Origin: Gari tellinella
Lineage: Eukaryota; Mollusca; Bivalvia; Cardiida; Psammobiidae
Assembly (NCBI GenBank): GCA_922989275.2
Contig: OV277864.1
Location: forward strand, 48,049,550 to 48,113,549
Length of the DNA stretch: 64,000 nucleotides
Direction of reading: 5' to 3'
Position 1 is the stretch's first letter. Each line of letters opens with the position of its first letter. Position numbers and translations under genes: made by a program. The notes beneath the pieces were generated by a model. It saw only the letters and a list, made by a program, of their open reading frames with translations, did not search any database and was not told the DNA's origin. Positions 20,194-33,205 of this stretch are shown here, piece by piece.

Positions 20194-21491
20194 GATAACG
20201 GACGATTCGTCAAAGTGTAAACTCGTCAAAAAGGCAATATATAGTAATGGCAAAAGACGATTCGTCAAAAAGGATTTAGTGTTGGGGTATATACTAACCT
20301 GTTAAACATATATATAGATCTAGTAATACTTGTTTGTTAAATGTATAGGTTTATATTGGTAAAACTTGTAATTATCGAAGTTGAGATGGATTTTCTAGCA
20401 TTTAAAGTTGTAACATAAAATTTACTAGATCTAAATAATTTATATGTAAGATGAATATTGATGCCGATCTGTCCAAATAAAATTAAACTTTAACCATAAT
20501 AGGGAGACTTTTCAATGTATCATATTGAGTTTACATTTTATTTAGTGTTTAATCATAACTGATTTACAAGAGAAAGGTTTAGCTTAAATCAGGACAAAAG
20601 TAATGCAGAAATCAGCTATGCCCTCGCCCATACATCAGAATATAAATCATGATTGCATACATTAAGCAATATTAACTTCTAATAGAATATCCCGTGTCTT
20701 ATCCTTGATAGAATGTCTTATTTAAAATCATTTAAAAAATTGAGTCTATATATGGTTTAGACCCTGATATAATGCTAAAATTAACACGGAAGGAATGCTT
20801 TAATAAGAAACGGTAGATCTTGAGCGCCACGTGCAATTGACTTTAATTGGCTGGGCATTGTTGTTTATCTGGGTGCGAAAAATTGATTGGCAATTACTCA
20901 ACCTGTTATATCTGCACTGGTATTAAACTGTTAAAACAACAAACAAATTAATGTATTCATCATAGCCATACGTAGTTACGTACACTGGAATGTATTGCTC
21001 AGTGATCAAACAAGTGTCAAACAGTTTGGGTAGTGATAAAAACTTATCGGATAGCGCGAAGCCTTATGCTCATGGTCTACACTGTTTGACAGTTTGCACC
21101 ATAATATTAATATGTAGGTGATAAACATTTAATTTGTTAACAGTGAAGACCCGGACGAAAGGGCTCCCGACAGTGTTTGATTTCTCTATAGATTAATACA
21201 TTGTTTGTCATTTTGCACGATTTTACTGTGTACCTAAATTATATCTGATAGCGCCGAAGCCTTATGTTCAGGGTCTACACTGTTTAAAATGAAAGTCTGT
21301 CCATAGAGACCGAAAATATTAGAAAAGAGCAGTATATATATTAATACTATTTTAATTCCCTATCTGGAATATCGTTATATTTATTGTATAGTTAAATCAG
21401 TATACAAAAACCTTTTTGACGAATTGACTACCCCTTTTGTACTATAATTTCTTTTTGACGAGTTTGCATTTTGACGAATTGTCCATCACCC
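20194..21491. mobile_element. Mutator-like non-autonomous element
   Basis: 1298 bp with imperfect inverted ends of about 80 bp containing repeated GACGATTCGTCAAA and ACTCGTCAAAAAGG, and a perfect 9-bp duplication ATATACAAC (20185-20193, 21492-21500). Nine-bp duplications with long inverted ends fit Mutator-like elements. No transposase. Interior includes family A/C-like core pieces near 21016 and 21140. Confidence 0.75.
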
Positions 21492-21589
21492 ATATACAAC
21501 AGCTCTGACAAACAGTGTAGACCCTGATCAGAATGGTTCATGGTTCATTTCTATTCAGTTTGGTGGAGCCTTTTTGCAATGCCCATTTA

Positions 21590-22067
21590 CAGTAAAACCC
21601 CTCTATTATGACCACTTAAAAGAAGACTGATTGTAAAAAAGACAGTTGACAGCCTTTGTAAAAAGACAGGTAACAGCCTTAAGTAAAAAAAAAAAGAAGC
21701 TATCAAATAAGTTTTTATTATTTGATGAAGGTTTAACTGTGTGTTGTTATTCATTTCATTTTAAGTCTAAACTTTTCAATTTCACACACAAAATGTAGAA
21801 AGCATTACCTGGTAACGTCGGACTTCGTCAGCCAACTGAATATTATATCAGCCAATTAATCCCCAATGAGAAGTCAATTCAGTTGGCTGACGAAGTCCGA
21901 AGTACTCGGACGAAAGCTACCAGGTAATGCTTTCTACATTTTGTGTGTGAAATTGAAAAGTTTAGACTTAAAATGAAATAAGTTTTTAGTTTTACTTTCA
22001 CCTTACTTTAAGCAGTTAAGTGCCTTAAACACCTAATAGTTAACACAATTTAGTGGTTTTAGTGTAC
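21590..22067. mobile_element. Family E foldback MITE, host of a long palindrome
   Basis: AGTAAAACCCCTCTATTATGACC at the left and ACAATTTAGTGGTTTTAGTGTA at the right are E ends. The middle is split by the palindrome at 21753-21979. Confidence 0.65.
21753..21979. mobile_element. Long-arm foldback element
   Basis: Arms of about 90 bp (TTTCATTTTAAGTCTAAAC... and GTTTAGACTTAAAATGAAA) around a loop of about 40 bp. The arms include GAAAGCATTACCTGGTA and GGACTTCGTCAGCCAACTGA. Confidence 0.8.
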
Positions 22068-22438
22068 ATGTTTTTTGGCACAACTCAATTTATAGAAATA
22101 TTTTTGTATGATATAATTATGTTTATATACATTTTTGTTACTTTCGCTTTACATGCTACTTTAATGATGTATGTTTATGGCTTTTATATTAAGATATGTA
22201 TTGCTTTTGTAATTGTATTACTTGCTGGAGAAAAGGGTATATAAACTTTGAAAAAGAATCTTGACTATTAATTTTTAATCCCCCGACCCTTCAGTTCTAT
22301 ATACATGTACTTATGTACTTGCTTATAACTTATACACATATAATAATAGTTAATGATCTATGGGCAGTTCAATGACTGTTTACACAAAAGAAATGTTGAA
22401 ATGTTTACCACATTGAGACAAGTGTCATGATTAAGAAC
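22068..22438. other. Intergenic, nothing recognised
   Basis: Very AT-rich. The open frame at 22053-22244 is low-complexity and hydrophobic; I do not accept it as a gene. Confidence 0.5.
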
Positions 22439-22590
22439 ATGGTCCATGCTTATAAAGCATTTGAGTTGAGTCTGAAATTGTTCTCAAGCATTTGAATGGT
22501 CAGATTTGAGCCTAGGCTCAAATCTGACCAATCAAATGCTTGAGAACGAATTCAGACTCAACTCAAAGCCATTATAAGCGCAGGAGCTGG
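22439..22590. mobile_element. Family F palindrome F1
   Basis: Almost perfect foldback centred on GATTTGAGCCTAGGCTCAAATC with arms through AAGCATTTGAATGGTCA to GAGTTGAGTCTGA. Other copies at 33722 and 43468. Confidence 0.8.
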
Positions 22591-22690
22591 GCTCATATCT
22601 CAAAGGTCAATGTGACAGTTTAGTGTCAAAGGTCAACGTGTGGAATATTTTGTGGTGTCGGGGCTCTAACTCCACCCTACATGGGTAGCG

Positions 22691-23649
22691 TTTTATCTCA
22701 CCTGGCACAAAGTGCCAAGGTGAGCTTTTAGGATTGCTGGTAACTTGGTCAGAATGATTACCTACTTGATATCTAGGTCAAGTTCGAATATGAGTCATGT
22801 CGGGTAAAAACTAGGTCACTAGGTCAAATAATAGGAAAATCTTGTTAATACTCTAGAGGCTACAATTCTCATTGGATGTTAATGAACCTTAGTCAAAATG
22901 TTTGCCTAATTGATATCTAGGTCAAGTTTGAGTGGATCAGTTTTTGTCAAAACCTAGGTCACTAGGTCAAATCAAAGAAAAACCTTGTTAACACTCTAGA
23001 GGCTACAAATCTCATTAGATCTTAATGAACCTTAGTCAAAATGTTTGCCTAATTGATATCTAGGTTAAAGTATGAGAGTGGATCATTTTTTGTCAAAAAC
23101 TAGGTCACTAGGTAAAATCATAGACATTTTTTTAACACTCTAGAGGCTACAAATCTCACTAGATCTTGATGAACCTGAGTCAAAAAGTTGCCTCATTGAT
23201 ATCTAGGTCAAGGGTTAGTGTTGGCCATGTCTGGTCAAAAACTAGGTCAAATCATAGAAAAACCTTGTTAACACTCTAGTCTCTAGAGGCTACAAATCAC
23301 ATTGGATTTTAATGCATCTTGGTCAGAATGTTTGTCTAATTCATATCTAGGTCAAGGTCGAGATATGGCACATGTCGGGTTAAAACTAGGTCCAATCAAA
23401 GAAAAACAGGGTTGACCCTCAAGAGGCTATAAATCTCATTAGATCTGAATCAGCCTACATCAAATCTAGGTCAAAATCAAAGTGGAATGTATCCGGTCAA
23501 AAACTAGGTCACTAGGTCGAATCATAGAAACATCTTATCAACACACTAAAGGTTGATTGTTGGTGATGTCCAGTCGTAATATAGGTCAATACAGGCAAAG
23601 TTCTACATGTTGTACAAGGTGAGCGATTTAGGGACATGGTGGCCCTTGT
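22691..23649 (+). mobile_element. Pearl/Helentron-like element with tandem repeats
   Basis: 5' hairpin CTCACCTGGCAC-AAA-GTGCCAAGGTGAG at 22697-22724; 3' end AAGGTGAGCGATTTAGGGAC...GGCCCTTGT. Interior: about five copies of a 130-150-bp unit containing TAGGTCACTAGGTCAAATCA and AACACTCTAGAGGCTACAA. The same subfamily occurs in reverse at 63336-64000. Confidence 0.75.
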
Positions 23650-23971
23650 TTAGATAACTTGGCAGGAATATTCTTGTGGAGTATACAATGTGTCATGCGC
23701 AAGACCCAATTCTGTATTTCAAAGGTCAAGGTCACAATTAGGCGTTAAAGGTCAAATTGGGGACATTTTTCGTTGTGTCTGAGCTCTAATTATTCCACCA
23801 TACAGGTATGGATGGATTTTAAACTAACCTGGAAGGAATATTCTCCTAAAGCATACGATCTGCCTTTCTCTGCCATTTAATGGCCACCGTACATAGGTTT
23901 TATAGTAGAATTAGTTATGTTAATTTTGGGTTTGTTAACCCACAGGGCCCTATTGACGTGAATTATACAAT

Positions 23972-24141
23972 GCAGTCGAAACTCGATACTTCGAACTCGC
24001 GTTAGTTCGAACATACCAATGTAGCCATGTTTAACTTTGAGATACGGGTATGTTCGTTAAACGAGATCCACTAATCGAAATTCAACTTATGAACTGGTAC
24101 GATCGATTTAAGCGAGTTCGAAGTGTCAAGTTTCGACTGTA
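23972..24141. mobile_element. Family G foldback MITE
   Basis: CAGTCGAAACTCGATACTTCG and AAGTGTCAAGTTTCGACTG form the ends; inner GTTCGAACATA and TATGTTCG. Other copies at 44740, 55312 and 59680. Confidence 0.7.
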
Positions 24142-24144
24142 TTT

Positions 24145-24370
24145 ACAATTAGTGTACCAGTGAAGAGCACGCTTGTCCAACGCAAAAGCAGTAGATCCGG
24201 ACCAGAGGGTTCCTTCAGGAGCACTCTAATAAGGTCTGCACTTTTTGTCATTTTCGCAAAATATTCCAAACAAGCAAACATGCCTCTAAAAAGTGAACAA
24301 TGAACTATACCGGTACTTAATTGAAAACTGGGATTGTCCATTTGAAATTTCAGATGTCATTTAGTTAAGA
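24145..24370 (+). repeat. Decayed family C MITE
   Basis: GTGTACCAGTGAAGAGCAC, CCGGACCAGAGGGTTCCTTCAGGAGCACTC and GGGATTGTCCATTTGAAATTTCAG follow the C order with many changes. Confidence 0.55.
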
Positions 24371-24504
24371 AGTTAAATAAATTTCTTCAGACATGCAAGT
24401 TGGCTGCCTATATCAATTACTGTCGGCGAACACAGAAACAGTTCACTTGCAGTGTACCAGCACTCAAGGAACCCTTTTCTCGTCTCAGTGAAGTCTTTAT
24501 ATAT

Positions 24505-24735
24505 GTTAACCCCTTAACTAACAGTATACTATATACCTACTTAAAATATCAACTGTTTTATATCTAAATTAATATTTTAGACTTTGAATGAAGAAACAGC
24601 TAAACTAGGATTTTCAAACAGTTTGGATCCTGATCAGACGCCGATTTCATCGGCGTCTGATCAGGATCCAAACTGTTTGCAAATGTCAGTTTAGATGATG
24701 TTTGCAGGGCAAGTGTCACCATGGCATATATTTAA
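24505..24735 (+). mobile_element. Family A TTAA MITE
   Basis: TTAA-CCCCTTAACTAACAG at the left; core CGCCGATTTCATCGGCG (24639-24655) with long arms GTTTGGATCCTGATCAGA. The right end is eroded. Confidence 0.7.
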
Positions 24736-25249
24736 TCAGTCTCGAGTGTTCTGTGTATATGTGTGAGAGGTCATTTATACGTGTAGGCAAATAGGACATT
24801 TTTTGTATAAGGGGCGTAAGGAGAAAACACTCGGACTTTGCAAACCGTGAAGACCGAAGTCAGCCACCGTATTCATAGTGTAGAAGGGTTCGTGCTCTTT
24901 TTTATTCTGGTGCAGACGTAATCTTTTATATTAACCACTGTTAAAAAAACGACCCCAAAAACAAAGCAAACTAATATATATAGTGTTCATACATTTTTTT
25001 ACTATTGGGGTTCAGACTTCATTGTGACGGTCCCCTGTTATTGTTGCATTATTAGTTACTTATAGATCTAATATATTCGTATTGAATGCAAGGGCGGGTC
25101 TGATATTCTTTAACATTTTCATCACCAATTTTATTGTCTGTTTTATTCCCTTCACGGCCACCATGTCGTCTGTTTAAATAGGGTCTAAACTATTATTTTC
25201 AAATAAGATAGAATACAGTAAATAGCAGTTTATACCGTAGGAATAATCT
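24736..25249. other. Spacer before the satellite
   Basis: No gene or repeat family recognised. Confidence 0.4.
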
Positions 25250-28200
25250 CATTTATTGCAATATGAACTTCAACAGATTATTTTAACATATTCATTGCAA
25301 TATCACTGCCGTGAAATGCTTTTAAATCGTTCATTTCAAAAGTATTGCTATTGGATGACTTTAACTCATGAATTGTAATATTATTGTCATTAGATGCCTT
25401 TTATCCCATTCACTAACACAATAGGGTCAAAACATGCTTTTAACTCATTCTTTGCAACAATATGGTCATAAGATTATTTTAACTCATCCACTGCAATAGT
25501 ACCATAATTCGGTGCTTTTAACTACATTTCAACAATATCTTTATAAGATGCATTTAACTCACGAGTTGCAATGTTTTCTCCGTCAGATGTCTTTCATCTA
25601 TCCATTGCAATATTATCGTCAATCCATGCCTTTAACTCATTGCAATGCTATCGTCAGTTGATGCCTGTAATCCTTTTATTGCAGTACTATCGTCTTCACA
25701 TGTCTTTAACTCATACCGTCCTTTAATGCCTTAGGATTTAAATCATTCATTGCAATACTATCGTCAATCCATGTCTTTAACGCATTGAAATATTGCCGTC
25801 CTTTAATGCCTTAAATTTAACTAATTCAATGCAATACTATCGTCAATCCATGCCTTTGATGCATTGAAACATTACCATCGTTTAATGGCTTAAAATTTAA
25901 CTCATTCATTGAAATACTATCGTCAATCCATGCCTTTAACGCATTGGAATATTACCGTCCTTTAATGCCTTAAAATTTAACTCATTCATTGCAATAATAT
26001 CGTCAATCCATGCCTTTAACGCATTGAAATATCACCGTCATTTAATGCCATACAATTGAACTCATTCATTGCAATATTATATCGTAAATCGATGCCTTTA
26101 GCGCATTGAAATATCACCGTCCTTTAATGCCTTAAAATTTAACTTTTTCGTTGCAATACTATCGTCAATCCATGCCTTTAACGCATTGAAATATTACCGT
26201 CCATTAATGCCATACAATTTAACTCATTCATTGCAATACTATCGTCAATCCATGCCTTTAACGCATTGGAATATTACCGTCATTTAATGCCTTAAAATTT
26301 AACTCATTCATTGCAATAATATCGTCAATCCATGCCTTTAACGCATTGAAATATCACCGTCCTTTAATGCCTTAAAGTTTAACCCATTCATTGCAATAAT
26401 ATCGTCAATCCATGCCTTTAACGCATTGAAATATCACCGTCCTTTAATGCCATACAATTGAACTCATTCATTGCAATATTTTATCGTAAATCGATGCCTT
26501 TAGCGCATTGAAATATCACCGTCCTTTAATGCCTTAAAATTTAACTCTTTCGTTGCAATACTATCGTCAATCCATGCCTTTAACGCATTGAAATATTACC
26601 GTCCTTTAATGCCATACAATTTAACTCATTCATTGCAATATTATATCGTAAATCGATGCCTTTAGCGCATTGAAATATCACCGTTCTTTAATGCCTTAAA
26701 ATTTAACTTTTTCGTTGCAACACTATCGTCAATCCATGCCTTTAACGCATTGAAATATTACCGTCCTTTAATGCCTTAAAGTTTAACTCATTCATTGCAA
26801 TACTATCGTCAATCCATGCCTTCAACGCATTGGAATATTACCGTCATTTAATGCCTTAAAGTTTAACTCATTCATTGCAATACTATCGTCAATCCATGCC
26901 TTTAACGCATTGGAATATTACCGTCATTTAATGCCTTAAAGTTTAACTCATTCATTGCAATACTATCGTCAAACCATGCCTTTAACGCATTGAAATATTA
27001 CCGTCCTTTAATGCCTTAAAGTTTAACTCATTCAATGCAATAATATCGTCAATCCATGCCTTTAACGCATTGAAATATTACCGTCATTTAATGCCTTAAA
27101 GTTTAACTCATTCAATGCAATAATATCGTCGATCCATGCCCTTAACGCATTGGAATATTACCGTCATTTAATGCCATACAATTTAACTCATTCATTGCAA
27201 TATTATATCGTAAATCGATGCCTTTAGCGCATTGAAATATCACCGTCCTTTAATGCCTTAAAATTTAACTCTTTCGTTGCAATACTATCGTCAATCCATG
27301 CCTTTAACGCATTGAAATATTACCGTCCTTTAATGCCATACAATTTAACTCATTCATTGCAATATTATATCGTAAATCGATGCCTTTAGCGCATTGAAAT
27401 ATCACCGTCCTTTAATGCCTTAAAATTTAACTCTTTCGTTGCAATACTATCGCCAATCCATGCCTTTAACGCATTGAAATATTACCGTCCTTTAATGCCT
27501 TAAAGTTTAACTCATTCATTGCAATACTATCGTCAATCCATGCCTTTAACGCATTGAAACATTACCGTCCTTTAATGCCTTAAAGTTTAACTCATTCATT
27601 GCAATACTATCGTCAATCCATGCCTTTAGCGCATTGAAATATTACCGTCCTTTAATGCCATACAATTTAACTCATTCATTGCAATATTATATCGTAAATC
27701 GATGCCTTTAGCGCATTGAAATATCACCGTCCTTTAATGCCTTAAAATTTAACTCTTTCGTTGCAATACTATCGTCAATCCATGCCTTTAACGCATTGAA
27801 ATATTACCGTCCTTTAATGCCATACAATTTAACTCATTCATTGCAATATTATATCGTAAATCGATGCCTTTAGCGCATTGAAATATCACCGTCCTTTAAT
27901 GCCTTAAAATTTAACTTTTTCGTTGCAACACTATCGTCAATCCATGCCTTTAACGCATTGAAATATTACCGTCCTTTAATGCCTTAAAGTTTAACTCATT
28001 CATTGCAATACTATCGTCAATCCATGCCTTTAACGCATTGGAATATTACCGTCATTTAATGCCTTAAAGTTTAACTCATTCATTGCAATACTATCGTCAA
28101 TCCATGCCTTTAACGCATTGGAATATTACCGTCATTTAATGCCTTAAAGTTTAACTCATTCATTGCAATACTATCGTCAAACCATGCCTTTAACGCATTG

Positions 28201-30100
28201 AAATATTACCGTCCTTTAAATGCCTTAAAGTTTAACTCATTCATTGCAATACTATCGTCAATCCATGCCTTTAACGCATTGGAATATTACCGTCATTTAA
28301 TGCCTTAAAATTTAACTCATTCAATGCAATACTATCGTCAATCCATGCCTTTAGCGCATTGAAATATTACCGTCATTTAATGCCTTAAAGTTTAACTCAT
28401 TCAATGCAATAATATCGTCAATCCATGCCTTTAACGCATTGAAATATTACCGTCATTTAATGCCTTAAAGTTTAACTCATTCAATGCAATAATATCGTCA
28501 ATCCATGCCCTTAACGCATTGGAATATTACCGTCATTTAATGCCATACAATTTAACTCATTCATTGCAATATTATATCGTAAATCGATGCCTTTAGCGCA
28601 TTGAAATATCACCGTCCTTTAATGCCTTAAAATTTAACTCTTTCGTTGCAATACTATCGTCAATCCATGCCTTTAACGCATTGAAATATTACCGTCCTTT
28701 AATGCCATACAATTTAACTCATTCATTGCAATATTATATCGTAAATCGATGCCTTTAGCGCATTGAAATATCACCGTCCTTTAATGCCTTAAAATTTAAC
28801 TCTTTCGTTGCAATACTATCGCCAATCCATGCCTTTAACGCATTGAAATATTACCGTCCTTTAATGCCTTAAAGTTTAACTCATTCATTGCAATACTATC
28901 GTCAATCCATGCCTTTAACGCATTGAAACATTACCGTCCTTTAATGCCTTAAAGTTTAACTCATTCATTGCAATAATATCGTCAATCCATGCCCTTAACG
29001 CATTGAAATATTACCGTCCTTTAATGCCATACAATTTAACTCATTCATTGCAATATTATATCGTAAATCGATGCCTTTAGCGCATTGAAATATCACCGTC
29101 CTTTAATGCCTTAAAATTTAACTCTTTCGTTGCAATACTATCGTCAATCCATGCCTTTAACGCATTGAAATATTACCGTCCTTTAATGCCATACAATTTA
29201 ACTCATTCATTGCAATATTATATCGTAAATCGATGCCTTTAGCGCATTGAAATATCACCGTCCTTTAATGCCTTAAAATTTAACTCTTTCGTTGCAATAC
29301 TATCGTCAATCCATGCCTTTAACGCATTGAAATATTACCGTCCTTTAATGCCTTAAAGTTTAACTCATTCATTGCAATACTATCGTCAATCCATGCCTTC
29401 AACGCATTGGAATATTACCGTCATTTAATGCCTTAAAATTTAACCCATTCATGGCAATAATATCGTCAAACCATGCCTTTAACGCATTGAAATATTACCG
29501 TCCTTTAATGCCTTAAAGTTTAACTCATTCATTGCAATACTATCGTCAATCCATGCCTTTAACGCATTGAAATATTACCGTCATTTAATGCCTTAAAATT
29601 TAACTCATTCATTGCAATACTATCGTCAATCCATGCCTTTAGCGCATTGAAATATTACCGTCATTTAATGCCTTAAAGTTTAACTCATTCATTGCAATAC
29701 TATCGTCAATCCATGCCTTTAACGCATTGAAATATTACCGTCATTTAATGCCTTAAAATTTAACTCATTCATTGAAATACTATCGTCAATCCATGCCTTT
29801 AACGCATTGAAATATTACCGTCCTTTAATGCCTTAAAGTTTAACCCATTCATTGCAATAATATCGTCAATCCATGCCTTTAACGCATTGGAATATTACCG
29901 TCATTTAATGCCTTAAAGTTTAACTCATTCATTGAAATACTATCGTCAATCCATGCCTTTAACGCATTGGAATATTACCGTCATTAAATGCCTTAAAAGT
30001 TAACCCATTCATTGCAATAATATCGTCAATCCATGCCCTTAACGCATTGAAATAATATCGTCGTATGGTGTCTTTAACCCATTCATTGCAATATTAGTGC
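25250..30100. repeat. Satellite array: 80-bp dimeric units in higher-order blocks
   Basis: The core (about 25740-30060) is some 53 head-to-tail units of 80 bp, each made of two diverged halves of about 40 bp: TTTAACTCATTCATTGCAAT...ATGCC and TTTAACGCATTGAAATATTA...ATGCC. A variant half with CGTAAATCGATGCC makes some units slightly longer. The left edge (25250-25740) and right edge (30060-30100) hold single, strongly diverged 40-45-bp monomers. No open frame crosses the array. Confidence 0.95.
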
Positions 30101-30979
30101 TATTTATTGCACTAAAATAAAACTTTCATTGTAATTACCAACCATTATACGCCATCATATTCATGAGTATACATGTATAAAGTGAAACTATTTCCTTTAG
30201 TTTGGGATTAAGTAAGGCTTAAACATGTGTATCTATGTAGTAATAAATCTCAAATCCGTTTCTGCCTGTTGCATTACGTGCAAAAGTACAACAGACATAG
30301 TTTATATTTGAGCGTACCTTTTAACCGAGATATGTAAAATGAATCATGTCTCGTTGCAATTTATGACAAGTCATGTTCTGGTGGGGCGGTTTTAAATGTA
30401 CAAATATAGTTGTCCTCTAGTGACGTTTGAATCGCAAAGTTCACCAATTACTACTGCTTAAAAGAAGATTCGATTCACACACGAAGCTGAATCCAATTAG
30501 GCCTTGATATGCAATCCGAACTGCCATATATCCGGAATTCTACGTAGGAAAGATGGTCATGGGTGTCAAAAAGTTTAGATCCAGATTAGACGATGTGTTA
30601 CGCCGCATCTGAATTGGATCTAAACTGTTTTCATAGTTAAGTGTTAAATAAAGCATGGCAGCGAACGGGTGAATGGTACTATTCCTAAAATGGGGCTTAC
30701 ACATTTGGAAATCTTATAGGATTTTTATGTGCAATGCATTTTCCCTGCTTAAATTTCATAATAGATTTACATGGTCAGACCTTTTCTTAATGCCTGAAAT
30801 ACAATAACGGTTAATAATAATGTTTGAACATTCTTATGGGCCAAACTGATGTATGAAATGATGGAGACGGACCTAAATCAGCAAAAAGGGCGATTTAAAA
30901 TCATAACAAACCGAAAATAGAGCGTCTGTCATAAACATTACCACACGGCTTAGTATCACGTGATACAGCAGAAATCAAC
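30101..30979. other. Intergenic with a decayed family A core
   Basis: At 30565-30636 AGTTTAGATCCAGATTAGACG pairs with CATCTGAATTGGATCTAAACT, a worn A core. The rest shows nothing I can name. Confidence 0.45.
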
Positions 30980-32335
30980 TTCACTGGGGGACAACCGTAT
31001 CTACCACCGCCTGTCCATCCATCAGTCAGTTAGACTATCACACTTTTTTGTCCGCTCTCTAACTCAACTATTTTTTATCCGATCTTACACAAACTTGCTG
31101 AAAATGTTCATTGATATAAAATCAAGGTTTATTTTTATTACTACTAAAATCGCATAAGGTATTTTTTGAGTTATTGCCTGTTAATTAATAAAAAAAATGA
31201 CTGTTTCAGTCATTTTTGCACTCTAAAACAAACAGATTTTATCGGATATTCACCAAACATGCTGAAAATATTTATTCATATAAAATTTAGGTCTAGTTTG
31301 ATTATTACTAAAATCGCATGTGGCATATCTGAGTTTTTGCCCTTTATGTATTAAAAAATTACTGTTTACAGCAAGTTTTGCTCTCTAACACAAATACGTT
31401 TTATTGGATCTTCACCAAACTTGCTGAAAATGTTTATTGATATAAAATCAAGGTTTATTTTGATTACTACTAAAATCGCATAAGGTATATCTGAGTTATT
31501 GCCTGTTTATTAATAAAAAATGACTGTTTCAGTCACTTTTGCCCTCTAACACATACAGTTTTTATCGGATATTCACTAAACTTGCTGAAAATGTTTAATT
31601 ATATAAAATTTAGGTCTAGTTTGATTATTACAAAAATCGCATGTGGCATATCTGAGTTTTTGCCCTTTATGGATTAGAAATGACTGTTTTCAGCAAATTT
31701 TGCTCTCCAACACAAATACTTTTTTTTTAATCTTCACCAAACTTGCTGAAAGTTTTCATTAATATAAAATCAAGGTTAGGTTTGAATCCTACTAAAATCG
31801 CATAAGGCATGTTGGAGTAATAGCCCTTTAATTATTAAAATAAATGGCTGTTTCAGCCTTTTTTGCTCTCCAACACAAAGAGTTTTCATCGGATCTTCAC
31901 CAAACTTGCTGAAATTCTTTATTTATATAAATTCTAGGTCCAGTGTGATTATTACTAAAGTCCCATAAGGATTATCTTAGTTATTGCCCTTTATGTATTA
32001 AAAAGGACTGTTTCACCATTTTTTGCTCTCTTACACAATCACTTTTTTTTCTTGACCTAGATTTAATACCAATACACATTGTCAGCAAGTTTGGTGAAGA
32101 TCCAATAAAAAGTGTTTGTGTTGGAGAGCAGAAAATGCTGAAACAGTCATTTTTTACTTATTCAAGGGCAATAACTCAGACATGCCTCATGCGATTTTGC
32201 TAGTTATTTAACCTGACCTAGATTCTATACTAACAAATATTTGTAGCAAGTTTGGTGAAGATCCAAAAAGAAGTGTTTGAGTTAGAGAGCGGACAAGGCT
32301 GAAACAGTCGTTTTCAGCAAGCTCAAGGTAAAGAT
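30980..32335. repeat. Tandem and inverted repeat element
   Basis: About six direct copies of a 155-180-bp unit (31050-32040) containing TCACCAAACTTGCTGAAAAT, ACTAAAATCGCAT and TGACTGTTTCAG are followed by two inverted copies (32050-32330). An 18-bp perfect inverted pair, GTCCGCTCTCTAACTCAA at 31050-31067 and its complement at 32277-32294, bounds it. Confidence 0.8.
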
Positions 32336-32404
32336 TCTCCGTATGTTTTTTAATCTCTCACCCCCCGTGAATAATATTTACACATTTTGACTGGATCTCA
32401 TAGT

Positions 32405-32616
32405 TTAACCCTGTGCCTACTGGTGGTAACTTTACGGAGTTTACAAACTGTTTGAATCTAGAAAGACGCCGCGTTACGCGGCGTCTCATCTGGATCCAAA
32501 CTATTTGACACTCGTCTTAAGGTTTGTTTAATTAAAACAATGCATAAATCTAAACTGAACAAATTTTGCGGACGACAATGTCAAAGCAGACGTCTGTGCA
32601 GCAGAATAAGGGATAA
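32405..32616 (+). mobile_element. Family A TTAA MITE
   Basis: TTAA-CCCTGTGCCTACTGG to AATAAGGGATAA. Core CGCCGCGTTACGCGGCG at 32467-32483. Confidence 0.8.
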
Positions 32617-32627
32617 CCAGATGCTCC

Positions 32628-32822
32628 AGTCATATAGATAAGCGGGAGTAATCTGAACTAATATAACATTTTCTCACTCATTTCAGCACCGAATGCTATG
32701 GTGTTACTACTGATTAAACCGTCTCTTCGAGACACTTTTAATGAGTATGACACCATTGGGTTTAAAAGCAGAAATAAAGATTTTAGTTTTCAAAATACTT
32801 CCGTTATCTGGAGCCCTGTATT
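32628..32822 (+). mobile_element. Family D element
   Basis: CAGATGCTCCAG at the left, TTATCTGGAGCCCTG at the right, core TGGTGTTACTACTGATTAAACCGTCTC mirrored. No clear target duplication. Confidence 0.7.
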
Positions 32823-33115
32823 TACAGAGTTGTCCTTCTTTCCATTCACAAGGGAGGCTTTTTAATTTGTGCCGCACCAAAATATTAAAAATAAAATTTA
32901 AAAAGCGAATTTCTTAGATAAAGCCGGTTTTTGTGAAAGAATCACGTGCCACTCAGTTCAAATGGGACCCAAACAACCGTTTTATGCAGGTTTCTCAAAA
33001 ACACAATGCGGCTTTAATCTTAAAGAGGCTCGCAACCGGATTTAGCATTAAAAATAGTAATTTGTAAATATATGTCAAATGCTTATATAAATGGGTAAGA
33101 TTTAGTTCTGAAGAA

Positions 33116-33205
33116 GCTCTGGTGGGATTGGAACTCGTGACCCTCCATGCGGAGACAAACATGAAAACAAAGGCAAACGCCTTAACCACGCGGCTACTGG
33201 GGCTC
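33116..33205 (-). repeat. tRNA-like SINE head
   Basis: On the minus strand AGTAGCCGCGTGGTTAAGGCG (A-box-like) and GGTCACGAGTTCCAATCCC (B-box-like) are about 50 bp apart, as in Ser/Leu-type tRNA-derived repeats. The anticodon arm is not well formed, so it is not a working tRNA gene. Confidence 0.6.

Noticed and set aside
25250..30100. CRISPR-like array or repeat-protein gene
   Set aside because: Repeats are contiguous with no unique spacers, and stops occur in every frame.
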